Assembly (NCBI RefSeq): GCF_002078015.1
Contig: NZ_LWBP01000002.1
Coordinates: 186,001-250,000 of the forward strand
DNA length: 64,000 nt
Origin: Niastella populi
GTDB lineage: Bacteria > Bacteroidota > Bacteroidia > Chitinophagales > Chitinophagaceae
Direction: 5' to 3'
Each line of letters begins with the position of its first letter. Position 1 is the stretch's first letter. The translations under genes and the position numbers were made by a program. Below are positions 32,603 to 41,796 of this stretch, piece after piece. The notes beneath the pieces are model-generated. The model saw only the letters and a list, made by a program, of their open reading frames with translations, ran no database searches and was not told the origin of the DNA.

Positions 32603-34838
32603 TAAGCGGGTGAGGTTTGCTTATGAGCCGGGTGAACTGGGTAAATGTTTGCTGGTTACCGGCGCTGCCCAATGCCCCGGCAATATCTTTTTTCTCGCTT
32701 TTGGTAAGGTGAAAATTCAGAGCAGCGCGGGCGTCGCTTTTTTCAGGTACATATTGAAAACAAAAGCTGTAAAAATAATTCCCCATCATCGATCGCGCCA
32801 GCCCCATGAGATCGTTCTGGCTATACTCCTGCATTTTGAACCAGTTGTACTCGAGTAACAACATAGGTTTGGTGGCTATTTCGGTTATACTGGTCGATTC
32901 ATACGGATGCTCCCAGCCGCCGGTCTTCCGGTCGCGGATATGGATCAGCACTACGCCCGATGTATTATCCCGGATCCATTGCTGAAATACCTGAATAAAC
33001 CGAAGCGCGGTTTCCTGGCCGTAATTATCGCGTATACCGGCGTCCATTACATCGATAACAGGATCGCTGGGCAGCCATACGTTTGGCAATACATACGGGA
33101 ACGTTGCATTCATGCGCAGGGCGGTGAGCATGCGAAGGTTCAGGGGGTCCTGTTTTGAGAACAATGCCTGGTAATCCACCGCATCGGGATCGGCATCGAG
33201 CACATGATTTGTATCGTAGGCCGGGCGCATCAAAAAGCTCATGGGCTGGGTGCTGATGATCATTTTGCGGCCATCGCGGGTGACTACCGAATTGAAGAGC
33301 ATCAACGGTATGCGTGCATTCTTTTCATCGTCGTACCAGTCTTTCAACTGCTTATTCAACATGCCGCGGGTATTCGAATTCAGCTTTTGCTCAAAGGCAT
33401 AGCCCCGGTCTTTTATATACTCATACGGCCCTACTTTGAACCGTTGCGCCGGCGCCGCCAGATCGCGGGCCACAAAGGAAGTGAACAAGGGGTTCAGCAG
33501 ATCGTTTGCAATATCGTTCTGCCAGGTTTTATCCTGCAAATCGATCTTTTGTCCGGCCGCACGTGCCCTGCTCAGCTCCCTGAAATAGGAAGCGCCCAGC
33601 ATGCCGCCCGAGGCCCCGGTAATGAGCACCGTTTTGTTCATCAGTTCCCCATGCGTTAAACTATCGAGACGCTGCAGCACATTCATGGTAAAAGTGGCGC
33701 TGCGGTTACCGCCGCCGCTTGTGGTGATCACGAACATCAGCGGTTTTTCACTGGTTTGTTTCTTTTTCCAGTTCTCCAGAATAGAGATCATGTGTTGTTT
33801 GTCGTTCCGTATTTTTTCAGGCGTGCACAGCGATAGCAAGGATTCGGATGTGTAAAGCGGCCGCTGATCCTTGTTCTTATAATTCAACCCGTATGCTTTA
33901 TTGCTGGGGTCAATTATTTCATAACGGTATAATACATTGGTGAGAAGGAACAGCACAATGACAAACGGAATGCTCCAGCTTTGCAGAAAATACGAAAAAG
34001 CGCCCGAAACGGCGATCAAAATAGCAAAGAACAGGGTAATGCCGGCGGCGGCGGGCAACTGGAACAGTGGATTATCTAAACAAAAACCCAGTAGTATGAG
34101 CCCTATAAAAGCAATGAAAATGGAAACTACCGCGGCAAAGTGGTGCCGGCTGAAAATGGTTTCAATAAATTCCCGGCTGTAGTGCGATACGTCGCGTACC
34201 TTTTTAAGCCTGAACATGGCGTTCAGATACCACTCCACTTTTATGAGGCGGCTTTGGTTAAGCCGGGTTTCATCTTTTTTGAACTGGGCCTTGAACAATT
34301 GCGGGTTGCTGATAACGGGAGTAAGCCGCCGGATGATATTCTTATCGGCCCTGAAAAAATAAAAGAGCGAAAACATTATGATGAGGATCAAACCGCTCAG
34401 GAAACCCAGCACCAGCAAGGTGATCTCTCCGTACGTCATCAGTTCCTTGTTACGTTCAAACGCTACCGCTTTTATGAAATAGAAAACAAGGAAAATGGCG
34501 GGTATGCCGCCGTTATTGATGCAATATTTTAAGAATGGGTTGGAAGTGGTGGCCAAAAACCTGAAATGGCGGCTGAACAAAATGAAGGTGGTAATGTTCC
34601 AGCTCATGATGAAAACGCCGATGGCCATTCCAACGAACAGCGAGGCCAGTATACTTACATTGCCCAGGTATTCGGGGGCCAGGTACAGCGAGTCGGCGCC
34701 GAATGTCTTCATAAAAGTACCATTCACCGTACTGAACAACACGAACCAGAAGATCAGCAGCACCTGAAATTTTTTAAAGTGCAACATGAGCAACTGAACA
34801 GGAAACGAATGATATAACCCCTTCCAAAAAAGTTTCAT
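32592..34838 (-). CDS. Patatin-like phospholipase with N-terminal membrane domain
   Basis: 748 residues. The first ~325 residues hold about 7 to 8 transmembrane segments. The C-terminal half is a patatin fold with a glycine-rich oxyanion segment (TSGGGNRSA, about 366), the nucleophile elbow GASGG (Ser about 409) and the catalytic Asp in DAGIRDNYG (about 597; DAG in place of DGG or DGA). It is predicted to be a membrane-anchored serine lipase or phospholipase. The neighbouring convergent lipid kinase acts on possible lipase products (diacylglycerol), which suggests a link, although the genes are not co-transcribed. Convergent 11-bp overlap at the 3' ends. Confidence 0.85.
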   Translation of the reverse strand: MKLFWKGLYHSFPVQLLMLHFKKFQVLLIFWFVLFSTVNGTFMKTFGADSLYLAPEYLGNVSILASLFVGMAIGVFIMSWNITTFILFSRHFRFLATTSNPFLKYCINNGGIPAIFLVFYFIKAVAFERNKELMTYGEITLLVLGFLSGLILIIMFSLFYFFRADKNIIRRLTPVISNPQLFKAQFKKDETRLNQSRLIKVEWYLNAMFRLKKVRDVSHYSREFIETIFSRHHFAAVVSIFIAFIGLILLGFCLDNPLFQLPAAAGITLFFAILIAVSGAFSYFLQSWSIPFVIVLFLLTNVLYRYEIIDPSNKAYGLNYKNKDQRPLYTSESLLSLCTPEKIRNDKQHMISILENWKKKQTSEKPLMFVITTSGGGNRSATFTMNVLQRLDSLTHGELMNKTVLITGASGGMLGASYFRELSRARAAGQKIDLQDKTWQNDIANDLLNPLFTSFVARDLAAPAQRFKVGPYEYIKDRGYAFEQKLNSNTRGMLNKQLKDWYDDEKNARIPLMLFNSVVTRDGRKMIISTQPMSFLMRPAYDTNHVLDADPDAVDYQALFSKQDPLNLRMLTALRMNATFPYVLPNVWLPSDPVIDVMDAGIRDNYGQETALRFIQVFQQWIRDNTSGVVLIHIRDRKTGGWEHPYESTSITEIATKPMLLLEYNWFKMQEYSQNDLMGLARSMMGNYFYSFCFQYVPEKSDARAALNFHLTKSEKKDIAGALGSAGNQQTFTQFTRLISKPHPLTIR

Positions 34839-34934
34839 ACTAACCCAGGCATTAATGTATTATTCTTGCAGCAAAAGGCGCTTTTTGAACGGCTTTCCCC
34901 AATATACTACATAAACGAAAAGACAGTGCCAAGA

Positions 34935-36020
34935 TTATGATGATTGCTTAAAAGATGGGTTTCGGGTCAGAAATAACATGGCAACCAGGCTCAGCAACAA
35001 CAACATTCCGGTAACCTGGTGTAATTGTGCCATCCACTCGAAGGTTCCCCAGCGATTGGGAACTATTCCCGTACTGGTTAACACGGAGAAAATTCCCAGT
35101 ATTACCTGTAGAATTACGAAAATGAGCGGCCAGCTGCGAAGTTTGCTGAAGAGCACGCTGGAAGTAGGCGCGCGAAAAAGCTTTATAGAATAACTTATTA
35201 TCAATATTAATAACGTATATGCCAGTCCCCTATGCACAAAGTGTATGGTGGTTTTATTCTCAAAAAAATTGAGGGTTACAGGCTCTTCTTTTAACATTCC
35301 GGCAGGCACCCAGCTACCGTTGATGGTTGGCCAGGTAGGCGCCGCGGTGGCTGCCTTATGACCGGCCATCAACGCACCGAACATCAGTTGCACGAATACG
35401 ATGGCGATAAGCACCCAGGTCCAGTTATTCAGGTTTGGAAGATCCAGGCGTTTTCGCGCCGGAATTTTAATACGCAGCCCGATCCAGAAGGCGTAGGCAA
35501 TTAAAGCAAGGGCAAAAATGAAGTGCATGGCCAGCCTGGTGGGCCGCACATACACCGCATCGCCGGTAAGGCCGCTGGCAACCATGATCCAGCCGATGGC
35601 TCCCTGAAAAGCGCCAAAGAAAAAGAGGAAGAGCAGGGAATTGATGAATTCCCTTTTTATATATTTTTTTGCCAGCAGGTACACGAATCCTATTACAAAT
35701 GCCACGGCAATCAGGCGCGCCCAAAGGCGGTGGAACCATTCCCAAAAAAAGATGAATTTAAAATCAGCGAGGGTGAAATCGGTATTCAGTAACCGGTATT
35801 GAGGCGTTTGCTGGTATTTGACAAACTTTTCGGTCCATTGCTGTTCGTTCAGCGGGGGCAATGCGCCCGTAACTACGTCCCATTCGGTAATTGATAACCC
35901 CGAACCGGTGAGGCGGGTAACGCCGCCCAAAACCACCTGCACCAATAACATGATCACGCCTAAAAATATCCAGTTGGATACCGCCCGGTTGGCCCGTTGT
36001 TCAAAAGATATGGTAATCAT
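34935..36020 (-). CDS. ctaA: COX15/CtaA family haem A synthase
   Basis: 361 residues with 8 transmembrane helices. The family signature is VQVVLGGVTRLTGSGLSITEWDVVTGALPP near the N-terminus, and conserved haem-ligand His residues occur in FFWEWFHRLWAR, LAMHFIFA, TIHFVHRGLAYT and AQLHQVTGMLL. It oxidises the C8 methyl of haem O to formyl, giving haem A for cytochrome aa3-type oxidases. It follows the sulfur island on the same strand, with an octamer array between it and dsrE. No cytochrome oxidase genes are in the window. Confidence 0.95.
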   Translation of the reverse strand: MITISFEQRANRAVSNWIFLGVIMLLVQVVLGGVTRLTGSGLSITEWDVVTGALPPLNEQQWTEKFVKYQQTPQYRLLNTDFTLADFKFIFFWEWFHRLWARLIAVAFVIGFVYLLAKKYIKREFINSLLFLFFFGAFQGAIGWIMVASGLTGDAVYVRPTRLAMHFIFALALIAYAFWIGLRIKIPARKRLDLPNLNNWTWVLIAIVFVQLMFGALMAGHKAATAAPTWPTINGSWVPAGMLKEEPVTLNFFENKTTIHFVHRGLAYTLLILIISYSIKLFRAPTSSVLFSKLRSWPLIFVILQVILGIFSVLTSTGIVPNRWGTFEWMAQLHQVTGMLLLLSLVAMLFLTRNPSFKQSS

Positions 36021-36045
36021 CGCGGCGCAAAGATAGGAAGCCTAA

Positions 36046-36186
36046 TTTGATAATGTGATAATTGAATACAGGTTCGCTACATCCGGGACTGATAACCTAC
36101 CTTGCGCCGCCCGAAGATCATTGCCTTTTTGCCTTTGTATTTTGTATTTCATTATCACATTATCACATCGGTAAATTATCACATTA
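36046..36186. repeat. Octamer array (ATTATCAC type), inverted arms, supplying the dsrE stop
   Basis: Left arm: TTGATAAT GTGATAAT TG. Right arm: ATTATCAC ATTATCAC ATCGGTAA ATTATCAC ATTA. Both run in 8-bp register and inverted orientation. On the minus strand the dsrE stop (ATG TGA) is read from the last unit. The same word makes up the array at 44911-44956. Confidence 0.75.
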
Positions 36187-36592
36187 CTTTAATGTACCCC
36201 CATCCCTCGTGCTGTTTGCTCACGATTTCAAAAATGGCATCGGGCACCACATCTACACCGGGAAGCAACTGGCTTTTATCAATATTATGCCGCTTCATGG
36301 TGGCGGCGCATACTTTAAAACTCGCCTTTTTATTACGGCTCAATTCCTGCACGGCCTCCGCAATAATCGATTTATCTTTCATTACCATGGACAGTGCATT
36401 GCCATAGATGGCCACTTCCAGTTGCGCATCGGGGCGCGATTGTGAAATACCACGCATTTGCCTGATAACGGTTTTGTGTGCAGCCGTATCGTCGCTGGTT
36501 ATATCGAAGATCACTTTGTATGCGTTTGATTGCGCCATTGAAAACACCGGTATCAATACCAGTGCGGCTATAATTATACTGTTCTTTTTCAT
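36179..36592 (-). CDS. Sec-exported DsrE-family protein
   Basis: 137 residues. Signal peptide about 1-21 (VFSMAQ). The DsrE/F fold follows: YKVIFDITSDDTAAHKTVIRQMRGIS, VAIYGNALSMVMKD, then ASFKVCAATMKRHNIDKSQLLPGVDVVPDAIFEIV. Cys95 occupies the conserved sulfur-carrier position of DsrE-type persulfide proteins. Export to the periplasm is noteworthy, since classical DsrE is cytoplasmic. It lies 34 bp downstream of the TsdA-like cytochrome, so it probably relays sulfane sulfur in the periplasm. The last residues VM and the stop are encoded by an octamer repeat. Confidence 0.85.
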   Translation of the reverse strand: MKKNSIIIAALVLIPVFSMAQSNAYKVIFDITSDDTAAHKTVIRQMRGISQSRPDAQLEVAIYGNALSMVMKDKSIIAEAVQELSRNKKASFKVCAATMKRHNIDKSQLLPGVDVVPDAIFEIVSKQHEGWGYIKVM

Positions 36593-36626
36593 ATCGATGT
36601 TTTACAATTCAAAAAAGAAAATCCGG

Positions 36627-37625
36627 TTAGTTCTTCCTGCCCGCTTTTGCCTGTTGAATAGGATCGAACGGGCCAAACTTATGCTGCTGTGCAGAAAAAG
36701 TATCGGCATATGGGCCAAAAGGGTAATCCATGGGTTTGGCATCTATTTTCGGCCAGTCTTTCGAAAGATCTTTATCGGGGCGCGGCTGCGCATTTATGAA
36801 TGCCGCCACATCCCAGGCCTGCTCATCGGTCAACTGTGAATTACCGTGAGAAACGCCATACGGCATATTATCTTTTACGTAACCGGCCATCCTCGACAAC
36901 CGGTACAATCCGGCACCAATATTATAACTACCGGGCCCCCACAGGGGCGGATACAGGTAACCCACATTGGTTATGGTATCGGGTTGGCCGGCGCCATCTG
37001 CACCATGGCATAAACCGCATTTTTCTGCAAATACAATTTTCCCCTTTTCAGGGTCTGCCGGGCGGTTGAGGCTCTTTAATGAAGAAATGCCAACGCCCAA
37101 TGGCTTTTTGCCTTTTTCCACGTTTGCCCCCAGCCAGTGCATGTACGCTACTATGGCGCGCATTTCGCGGCTGTTGCTATCCAGTGGTTTTCCGTTGAGG
37201 CTTCTTTCGAGGCAATCGTTCACGCGTTTCTCAATCGATTCAACTGTACCGCTGCGATCCCGGTAGCGCGGATAAGTGGAAGCTACCGCGCTGTAATTAT
37301 TTCCCCAGGGTTTGGTGCCCGCCGCCAGGTGACAGTTCTGGCAGTTCATACCATTTGAAATATGAGCTACTTTTCCTTTGGGACCGAAATAGTAGGATGT
37401 TCGGGCAATAAGATCGCGGCCATAACGTACCTGGTCACCCGCAGCAGTATGGGGTATACTGTTTGAATCGGGTGCCTGCCAGGGCATTTCCGGCACATCA
37501 CGTGGTTGCAGGTTAGCCGTTTGTTTAGCTATTGCAGGGTTGCCGTTCTTACGCGGGCTAACATTCAGCCAAATGGCAACAGGCACTGCTATTGCCAATA
37601 ATCCATATACCCAATTACGGTTCAT
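36627..37625 (-). CDS. Dihaem cytochrome c, TsdA-like thiosulfate dehydrogenase
   Basis: 332 residues from ATG 37625; an in-frame start 7 codons earlier lacks support. N-terminal anchor or signal (about 5-21). Two haem sites: CQNCH (95-99) and CGLCH (203-207). Between them VNDCLERSLNGKPL carries Cys138 at the place where TsdA uses a Cys as axial haem ligand. The end, DYPFGPYADTFSAQQHKFGPFDPI, is also TsdA-like. TsdA joins two thiosulfate to tetrathionate, or the reverse, passing electrons to cytochromes. It sits between two exported DsrE-like genes of the sulfur island. Confidence 0.85.
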   Translation of the reverse strand: MNRNWVYGLLAIAVPVAIWLNVSPRKNGNPAIAKQTANLQPRDVPEMPWQAPDSNSIPHTAAGDQVRYGRDLIARTSYYFGPKGKVAHISNGMNCQNCHLAAGTKPWGNNYSAVASTYPRYRDRSGTVESIEKRVNDCLERSLNGKPLDSNSREMRAIVAYMHWLGANVEKGKKPLGVGISSLKSLNRPADPEKGKIVFAEKCGLCHGADGAGQPDTITNVGYLYPPLWGPGSYNIGAGLYRLSRMAGYVKDNMPYGVSHGNSQLTDEQAWDVAAFINAQPRPDKDLSKDWPKIDAKPMDYPFGPYADTFSAQQHKFGPFDPIQQAKAGRKN

Positions 37626-37778
37626 GATAAAGCAGGCAAGGTGCATGAAGGCTCATGCTGCATACCGGGCATTACCGGCATGCAACATGTAACCCGTATA
37701 AATAAGGGGTTTAAAAATAAAGTTTGTCGCTACCAGGTGTGCTGCGCTTCGAAAGTGTGGCAACCTGTTTAATTGTTC

Positions 37779-38471
37779 TTAACCGGCAAAGCAGTAGGAA
37801 CAGCCTTTTTCCTGCGCCCGGCCCAATGCCCATACGCCCGATGGAACAACCTGTATATTGGGCAATACGCCGGCCACCCATTCTTTCTTAACTGTTTCAG
37901 CATCCATTTTCATCATATCGGCAGCCACTGCACTATACACAGTCATAGCCATGTCGCATACACAGAACATAACGCCGGTATCCTGCAATTGATTGATAGC
38001 AATGGGCACAGCGCCAACACCAGGTATTTTATAATCTTCTTTTGGCTTCCAGAATGGATTTTGCGTTGCCCATTCCTTTGTTACAGGATCATGGGCTTTG
38101 AACAATTCACCCATTTTGTATTTAGCCCACAGATCGCTTTGCAGGGCATATGGAATGGCATCGTGCCTGAGCACAACCACCACACTGCAATCTTTTTCAG
38201 GTGTTCCGGTGGCGGCATTTGTTAACAAAAAAACCTTTGGCCAGGCAAATGGCATCAATTCGTGCGGTTGTGTAGCATCGAAGACAATGCGGTGTTTTCC
38301 TTTTATCTTATTGAACCATGCTTCCACATCGCCAAATTCATGATCGGCAAAAGCCTGGTTTGCCTGCGCCTCAAAAGGAGCAAGAGAAGCTGTACCAAGC
38401 GCTGCTGCACCAGCGGCAATTTTTCCCAAAAAGTTACGGCGTGATTCGGCGTTTAAATTGTTGGTTTGCAT
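37779..38471 (-). CDS. Tat-exported DsrE-like protein with four C-terminal cysteines
   Basis: 230 residues. Twin-arginine signal SRRNFLGKIAAGAAALGTASL (about 10-30; the RRNFL motif is clear). The C-terminal half follows the DsrE pattern seen in the 36179-36592 protein: a Cys at the carrier position (FCVCDMAM, Cys170/172), then EWVAGVLPNIQVVPSGVWALGRAQEKG and a closing CSYC (Cys224/227). Tat export implies folding, and perhaps cofactor or metal loading, before transport. Role inferred from context: periplasmic sulfane-sulfur handling with the TsdA-like cytochrome downstream. Annotation pipelines would probably call it hypothetical. Confidence 0.75.
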   Translation of the reverse strand: MQTNNLNAESRRNFLGKIAAGAAALGTASLAPFEAQANQAFADHEFGDVEAWFNKIKGKHRIVFDATQPHELMPFAWPKVFLLTNAATGTPEKDCSVVVVLRHDAIPYALQSDLWAKYKMGELFKAHDPVTKEWATQNPFWKPKEDYKIPGVGAVPIAINQLQDTGVMFCVCDMAMTVYSAVAADMMKMDAETVKKEWVAGVLPNIQVVPSGVWALGRAQEKGCSYCFAG

Positions 38472-38910
38472 ATACTGCCAGGTTTTAGTTTATAGAAAAG
38501 AGAATGAAGAATCATATAATTGAACCTGCACTTTCTTACACTACGTGTTCATTGAACCCAAACAGGTATGGGCCGGTTAACATACCGGCATGGGGCTGGA
38601 TAAACTCATTCATGGAGTAGGTACAATACTTCGTTACATTCCTGATGATGCTGCTAATAAGAATCCCCGGGTATAAATCAATTCCCCTGTGGTTATTCAG
38701 TCAATTGGTGAGGGTTGGGTGCTACCGGAACTGCTTACATAATAGAAAGGAAAAGGTTCTGCATACAATATCGTTTTTAAAGGAAGGAATATCCGTTCTG
38801 TAGATATGAAATACGCGGCTACATTAAATCCATATTAAAGATAGTTATATTACGTATTAGCAGCCAAATTTATTAAAAGAAGGGTTGTCCCATTAAATTA
38901 TCTGTTATTG
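38472..38910. other. Upstream region of the Tat-DsrE gene
   Basis: About 440 bp without a gene. An inverted repeat GCCGGT/ACCGGC with 6-bp spacer (38572-38589) lies about 100 bp before the Tat-DsrE ATG and could be a regulator site or hairpin. The rest is AT-rich and unremarkable until the 21-bp array begins. Confidence 0.45.
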
Positions 38911-39095
38911 TAATTGAATTTTCCGGCTTTGTAATTCAATTGAACGGCTTTGTAATTGAATTAGCCGGACTTCTAATTCAATTGAACCGGTGATTCAATT
39001 GAACCGTGTGGTAATTCAATTCAACTGTGCGGTAATTGAATTAAACAAACGGGTAATTCAATTGAATTGTGTGGAAATTGAAGTGGACGGGCTTC
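38911..39095. repeat. Nine-unit degenerate 21-bp tandem array (3 x 7 bp)
   Basis: Units start at 38911, 38932, 38953, 38974, 38991, 39012, 39033, 39054 and 39075. Eight units are exactly 21 bp; the fourth is 17 bp. Each begins TAATTCA or TAATTGA, continues ATTGAAC or a variant, and ends with a variable G/C-rich heptamer. The AATTCAATTGAA core is self-complementary, so neighbouring units could pair. It ends 10 bp before the stop of the downstream half-YeeE gene. Confidence 0.85.
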
Positions 39096-39104
39096 GAAAA
39101 AACG

Positions 39105-39629
39105 CTAATGCGGCAGTTTTTCACGCAGGCGGCCATATACCCAGGTGCCCACAATAGCACTTAACAAGGTGACTATGATAACGGTAGCGCCGGTCCCTAT
39201 CAATGCGTACAAAGGACCCGGGCAGGCGCCCGTTAAAGCCCAACCGGCGCCAAATAACAATCCGCCATAGATCTGGCCCTTATTGAATTGTTTGGAATGC
39301 AACTCAATGGGTTCGCCATATATTGTATTCACTTTGAATTTTTTAATGAGCCAAACCGAAATGATACCAGTTACAACAGCGGTTCCTATAACCCCGTACA
39401 TATGAAAACTCTGCAGCCTGAACATTTCCTGTATCCGGAACCAGGAAACCACTTCCGATTTAATTAACAGAATTCCAAAGAGCAAACCGGCCACCAGGTA
39501 TTTTATTGAATGCCACCACGGATGCCTGATCTGCGACTCATTTATGCAAATGGTATCCAGTGAGCGTACTTCAAAATCGGTATTGGCTTCTTTTATGATC
39601 GTTGGTTGTTTTTTTTCTCTCGCTTCCAT
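39105..39629 (-). CDS. YeeE/YedE-type half permease (DUF6691, PmpB-like)
   Basis: 174 residues with about 4 hydrophobic segments after a soluble N-terminal stretch of ~38 residues. The signature GLLFGAGWALTGACPGPLYALIGTG (about 121-145) is one of the two Cys-containing pore motifs of YeeE/YedE thiosulfate-type permeases. Its partner, the other half, lies 10 bp upstream. Paired half-size proteins of this kind (PmpA/PmpB) move sulfur-containing ions across the inner membrane. Probable import of thiosulfate or sulfane sulfur for the adjoining rhodanese enzyme. Confidence 0.88.
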   Translation of the reverse strand: MEAREKKQPTIIKEANTDFEVRSLDTICINESQIRHPWWHSIKYLVAGLLFGILLIKSEVVSWFRIQEMFRLQSFHMYGVIGTAVVTGIISVWLIKKFKVNTIYGEPIELHSKQFNKGQIYGGLLFGAGWALTGACPGPLYALIGTGATVIIVTLLSAIVGTWVYGRLREKLPH

Positions 39630-39639
39630 TGTGTGGTCT

Positions 39640-40209
39640 TTACAGGTTTAAGATGACTGGAAGAATGAGGTTAGCGGTAACAAAGCCGCCGGCCATAAAG
39701 CAACAGGTTGCCACCAGCGATGGCCATTGCAAATTGGAAAGCCCCATAATGGCATGGCCCGATGTGCAGCCGCCGGCATACCGGGTACCAAAGCCCACCA
39801 GAAAACCACCGGCAACCATCAATAAAAAGCCGCGCAGCGTAAACAGCGAAGGCCAGTTGAACAGGTCGACCGGAATAATGGACGAATAGTCGTGAATGTT
39901 ATATTGCTGAAGTTCGTTCACCAGTTTGGGATCTACCACTATCGGTTCGCCGCTGCTCAACCATTGGGTTGCCATAGCGGCACCCAGCACTATCCCTGCT
40001 ACAAAGAACAGGTTCCAGCTTTCTTTACGCCAGTCGTATTTGAAAAATGGAATGTTAGCCGGAACACATGCCGCACAAATATGCCGTAATGAGGAGGAAA
40101 CGCCGAATGTTTTATTACCCAAAATCAGCAGCAACGGCACCGTTAACCCTATCAGCGGTCCGGCCACATACCAGGGCCAGGGCTGTTTGATCCATTCCCA
40201 GAGTTGCAT
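39640..40209 (-). CDS. YeeE/YedE-type half permease (PmpA-like)
   Basis: 189 residues with about 5 hydrophobic segments. The signature [27 protein letters not shown] (about 140-166) is the second Cys pore motif of the YeeE/YedE family; another Cys pair is in ICAACVP near residue 45. It should assemble with the protein from the next gene into a full permease. Its start is 116 bp after the MBL-rhodanese stop, with a terminator hairpin between them, so the pair probably has its own promoter. Confidence 0.9.
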   Translation of the reverse strand: MQLWEWIKQPWPWYVAGPLIGLTVPLLLILGNKTFGVSSSLRHICAACVPANIPFFKYDWRKESWNLFFVAGIVLGAAMATQWLSSGEPIVVDPKLVNELQQYNIHDYSSIIPVDLFNWPSLFTLRGFLLMVAGGFLVGFGTRYAGGCTSGHAIMGLSNLQWPSLVATCCFMAGGFVTANLILPVILNL

Positions 40210-40242
40210 GTTGTATAAATTTTTGTAAAAATGGTTCTTTCA

Positions 40243-40275
40243 TAAAAAAAGCTGTGCGACATAAATCACACAGCT
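40243..40275 (-). terminator. Terminator of the MBL-rhodanese gene
   Basis: AGCTGTG (40250-40256) and CACAGCT (40269-40275) pair; on the minus strand TTTTTTT follows (40243-40249). The stem lies about 50 bp beyond the stop. Confidence 0.8.
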
Positions 40276-40325
40276 ATAAGTTAATTAAATTTTAGTTTAT
40301 CGGCTTACCCGGTGCGCTCTTACCA

Positions 40326-41744
40326 TTACAGCATGGTGGTAGGGCATACATAATCGGTAACCGGGAATTTTCCCGATTCCTTTATGGCTTTGAACCCGCC
40401 TTTAATATCGATCAGGTTATCGAAACCACGGGCCTTTAAAACTGAAATAAAGATCATTGACCGGTACCCGCCGGCACAATGTACATACCAGGTTTTGTTT
40501 TTATCAACCAGTTGCATGCTGTCGTTCACATAGTCAAGACTGGCATTTACCGCCCCTTTAACGTGCTCAGAATCGTATTCGCTTTGCTTGCGCACATCAA
40601 GCACATTGATGTTGGAACCGGCTTCAGCTGCCGCGGCCATTTCTGCAACAGAAACAGAGGTGATGCTATCGATCTCTTTGTTTGCATTTTTCCATGCCTC
40701 GAAACCGCCCTGCAGATATCCTATTGCATGATCGTAACCAACCCGGGCCAAACGGGTAACCACTTCTTCCTGGCGGCCTTCTTCCGCAACAATTAAAATA
40801 GCCTGTTTTATGTCGGGGATCAGTGCTCCTACCCAGGGCGCAAAATTGCCGTCGATGCCAATATTTATTGAGTTGGGAATAAATCCTTTTGCAAAAGTTT
40901 GCGGGTCGCGGGTATCGAGAACGAGTGCATTGGTTTCATTGGCTGCCGCTTCAAAGGCTTCAACGCCCAGTGGGTGTGTGCCTTTCCTGATCACTTCATT
41001 TATACTTTCATAACCCTGTTTGTTCAGCTGCACATTCAAAGGGAAATATTGAGGCGGGGCCATCAGGCCGGTTGTCACTTCTTTCACAAACTCATCTTTG
41101 GTCATATTCGCCCGCAGCGCATAATTCGTTTCTTTCTGATGGCCTAAAGTATCGGTTGTTTCCTTGCTCATGTTCTTACCACAGGCGCTGCCTGCTCCAT
41201 GGGCAGGGTACACAGTTACCGAATCGGGCAGTGGCATTATCTTATTACGCAATGAATCGAACAACAAACCGGCCAGGTCTTCCTGGGTAAGATGCGCAGC
41301 TTTTTGAGCCAGGTCGGGACGGCCAACGTCGCCAATGAACAGCGTATCGCCGCTGAACAATGCTACTTCTTTTCCCTGTTCGTCTTTGAGCAGGTAACAG
41401 GTGCTTTCCATGGTATGCCCCGGGGTATGCAATACCGTGAACGTTATTTTACCCAGTTTAAATACTTCGCCATCGGTGGCAATATGCGCATCGAATGAAG
41501 GCGTAGCAGTAGGGCCATATACAATGCCTGCACCGGTTGCTTTAGCCAAGTCGACGTGACCCGATACAAAATCGGCATGAAAATGGGTTTCAAAAACGTA
41601 TTTTATAGTGGCGCCATTACGCGTAGCTTTTTGTACATATGGGTCTATTTCGCGCAAAGGGTCAATTACCACAGCTTCACCTTCACTTTCTACATAATAA
41701 GCGCCCTGCGCGAGGCAACCGGTATAAATTTGTTCAATCTTCAT
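40326..41744 (-). CDS. CstB-like MBL-fold / pseudo-rhodanese / rhodanese fusion enzyme
   Basis: 472 residues, cytoplasmic. The metallo-beta-lactamase domain (about 1-245) carries THFHADFVSGH: His54, His56, Asp58 and His63, a mononuclear-iron persulfide dioxygenase pattern. A first rhodanese domain (about 260-360) lacks the active Cys (LIVAEEGRQEEV). The second (about 370-465) has HCAGGYRS with Cys423. This order equals staphylococcal CstB, which oxidises persulfides and makes thiosulfate. In the sulfur island it would detoxify or process sulfane sulfur brought in by the YeeE pair. A Crp-like site lies 53-68 bp upstream. Confidence 0.9.
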   Translation of the reverse strand: MKIEQIYTGCLAQGAYYVESEGEAVVIDPLREIDPYVQKATRNGATIKYVFETHFHADFVSGHVDLAKATGAGIVYGPTATPSFDAHIATDGEVFKLGKITFTVLHTPGHTMESTCYLLKDEQGKEVALFSGDTLFIGDVGRPDLAQKAAHLTQEDLAGLLFDSLRNKIMPLPDSVTVYPAHGAGSACGKNMSKETTDTLGHQKETNYALRANMTKDEFVKEVTTGLMAPPQYFPLNVQLNKQGYESINEVIRKGTHPLGVEAFEAAANETNALVLDTRDPQTFAKGFIPNSINIGIDGNFAPWVGALIPDIKQAILIVAEEGRQEEVVTRLARVGYDHAIGYLQGGFEAWKNANKEIDSITSVSVAEMAAAAEAGSNINVLDVRKQSEYDSEHVKGAVNASLDYVNDSMQLVDKNKTWYVHCAGGYRSMIFISVLKARGFDNLIDIKGGFKAIKESGKFPVTDYVCPTTML

Positions 41745-41796
41745 TGTCTGTCTAGTTTAATAATCAACGTAATTTCTGAATAATGGTTTTAAAAGA

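Noticed and set aside
38911-39095. CRISPR array
   Set aside because: Repeats are contiguous 21-bp degenerate units without unique spacers, and no cas gene is present.
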